A stretch of 31,554 nucleotides of DNA, taken from DATCIH01 sp036507955. GTDB lineage: Bacteria; Bacillota; Clostridia; Clostridiales; Clostridiaceae. A model generated the notes under the pieces. That model was not told the origin of the DNA. It ran no database searches and was given only the letters and a program-made list of their open reading frames with translations. How positions within the stretch are numbered: the stretch's first letter is position 1; every line of letters starts with the position of its first letter. Position numbers and translations under genes: made by a program. The DNA is taken from NCBI GenBank assembly GCA_036507955.1, contig DATCIH010000066.1:1-31554 (forward strand), written 5' to 3'. Below, piece by piece: positions 31,416 to 31,554 of this stretch.

Positions 31416-31554
31416 GATTGTGTAAAGTGAGCTATGAAAAAACTGAATAAAAAAGTTAAGCCAAAACACTCTAGAATTATTACAAAAATAACCTAAGTTT
31501 ATTCCAATGATGACATTCATTTATTACCAGCAAACTAAATTTGGATATGCCAAA

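Noticed and set aside
1..31554. CRISPR array, tRNA or rRNA genes, classical IS element
   Set aside because: No regularly spaced direct repeats, cloverleaf with CCA-type end, rRNA core sequence or DDE transposase with terminal repeats was seen on reading.

Overview
The DNA is AT-rich, with short intergenic gaps, strong GGAGG-type ribosome binding sites, TTG/GTG starts and rho-independent terminators. Together with AddAB, an Agr-type peptide signalling locus, a Dps-like thioferritin and Rpn-type PD-(D/E)XK genes, this points to a Clostridium or close relative among the Firmicutes. No species can be named from the sequence alone. I see no rRNA, tRNA, CRISPR array or classical IS transposase.

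Bases 1-12,900 are a gene graveyard. Intact genes are few: a Phd/RelE-type toxin-antitoxin pair, a stomatin-like SPFH protein, an Rpn-family nuclease with a hairpin leader, an AgrC-like kinase (probably truncated), a 47-residue AgrD-like peptide gene, and a DUF1284 iron-sulfur-type protein. Between them lie relics of an HhH-GPD glycosylase, AlbA_2/AAA_4 proteins, a GHKL ATPase-peptidase, a small secreted protein, two Rpn genes, a beta-CASP RNase-like enzyme, AgrB, a DUF6508-like protein and an AAA ATPase-nuclease. Several deletions run between short direct repeats.

Bases 12,900-17,300 hold the two most interesting loci. The first is a 512-residue protein that joins an N-terminal GHKL-type ATPase domain to a C-terminal HExxH (HELTH) zinc-peptidase-like motif. 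It is divergent from a 72-residue protein and followed by an XRE regulator and a second small protein with the same YKIRRLSEYEA core. Three promoters here carry the same TGTTAA-TATA(A/G)T block and the XRE promoter carries TGTTAA in a different position, suggesting one regulon. A decayed copy of the ATPase-peptidase and small-gene pair lies at 2181-3378. The second locus is a translationally coupled pair: a SatD-family protein that reads like a divergent class III nucleotide cyclase (two Asp 44 residues apart) and a DUF3307 polytopic membrane protein. Its layout resembles a cyclase-plus-membrane-effector signalling or defence module.

Bases 17,300-22,200 hold a nitrogenase-family relic fused in frame to the tail of the secreted-protein relic, then small housekeeping-type genes: a CxxCxxCC protein, a Dps-like thioferritin, a zinc-ribbon protein and a membrane-anchored metallophosphatase.

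Bases 22,388-31,415 are intact and ordered. An ABC importer of the NMT1/THI5-SsuA type (lipoprotein, then after a terminator-like hairpin the ATPase and permease) is followed by addB and addA, which overlap and encode the double-strand-break resection helicase-nuclease.
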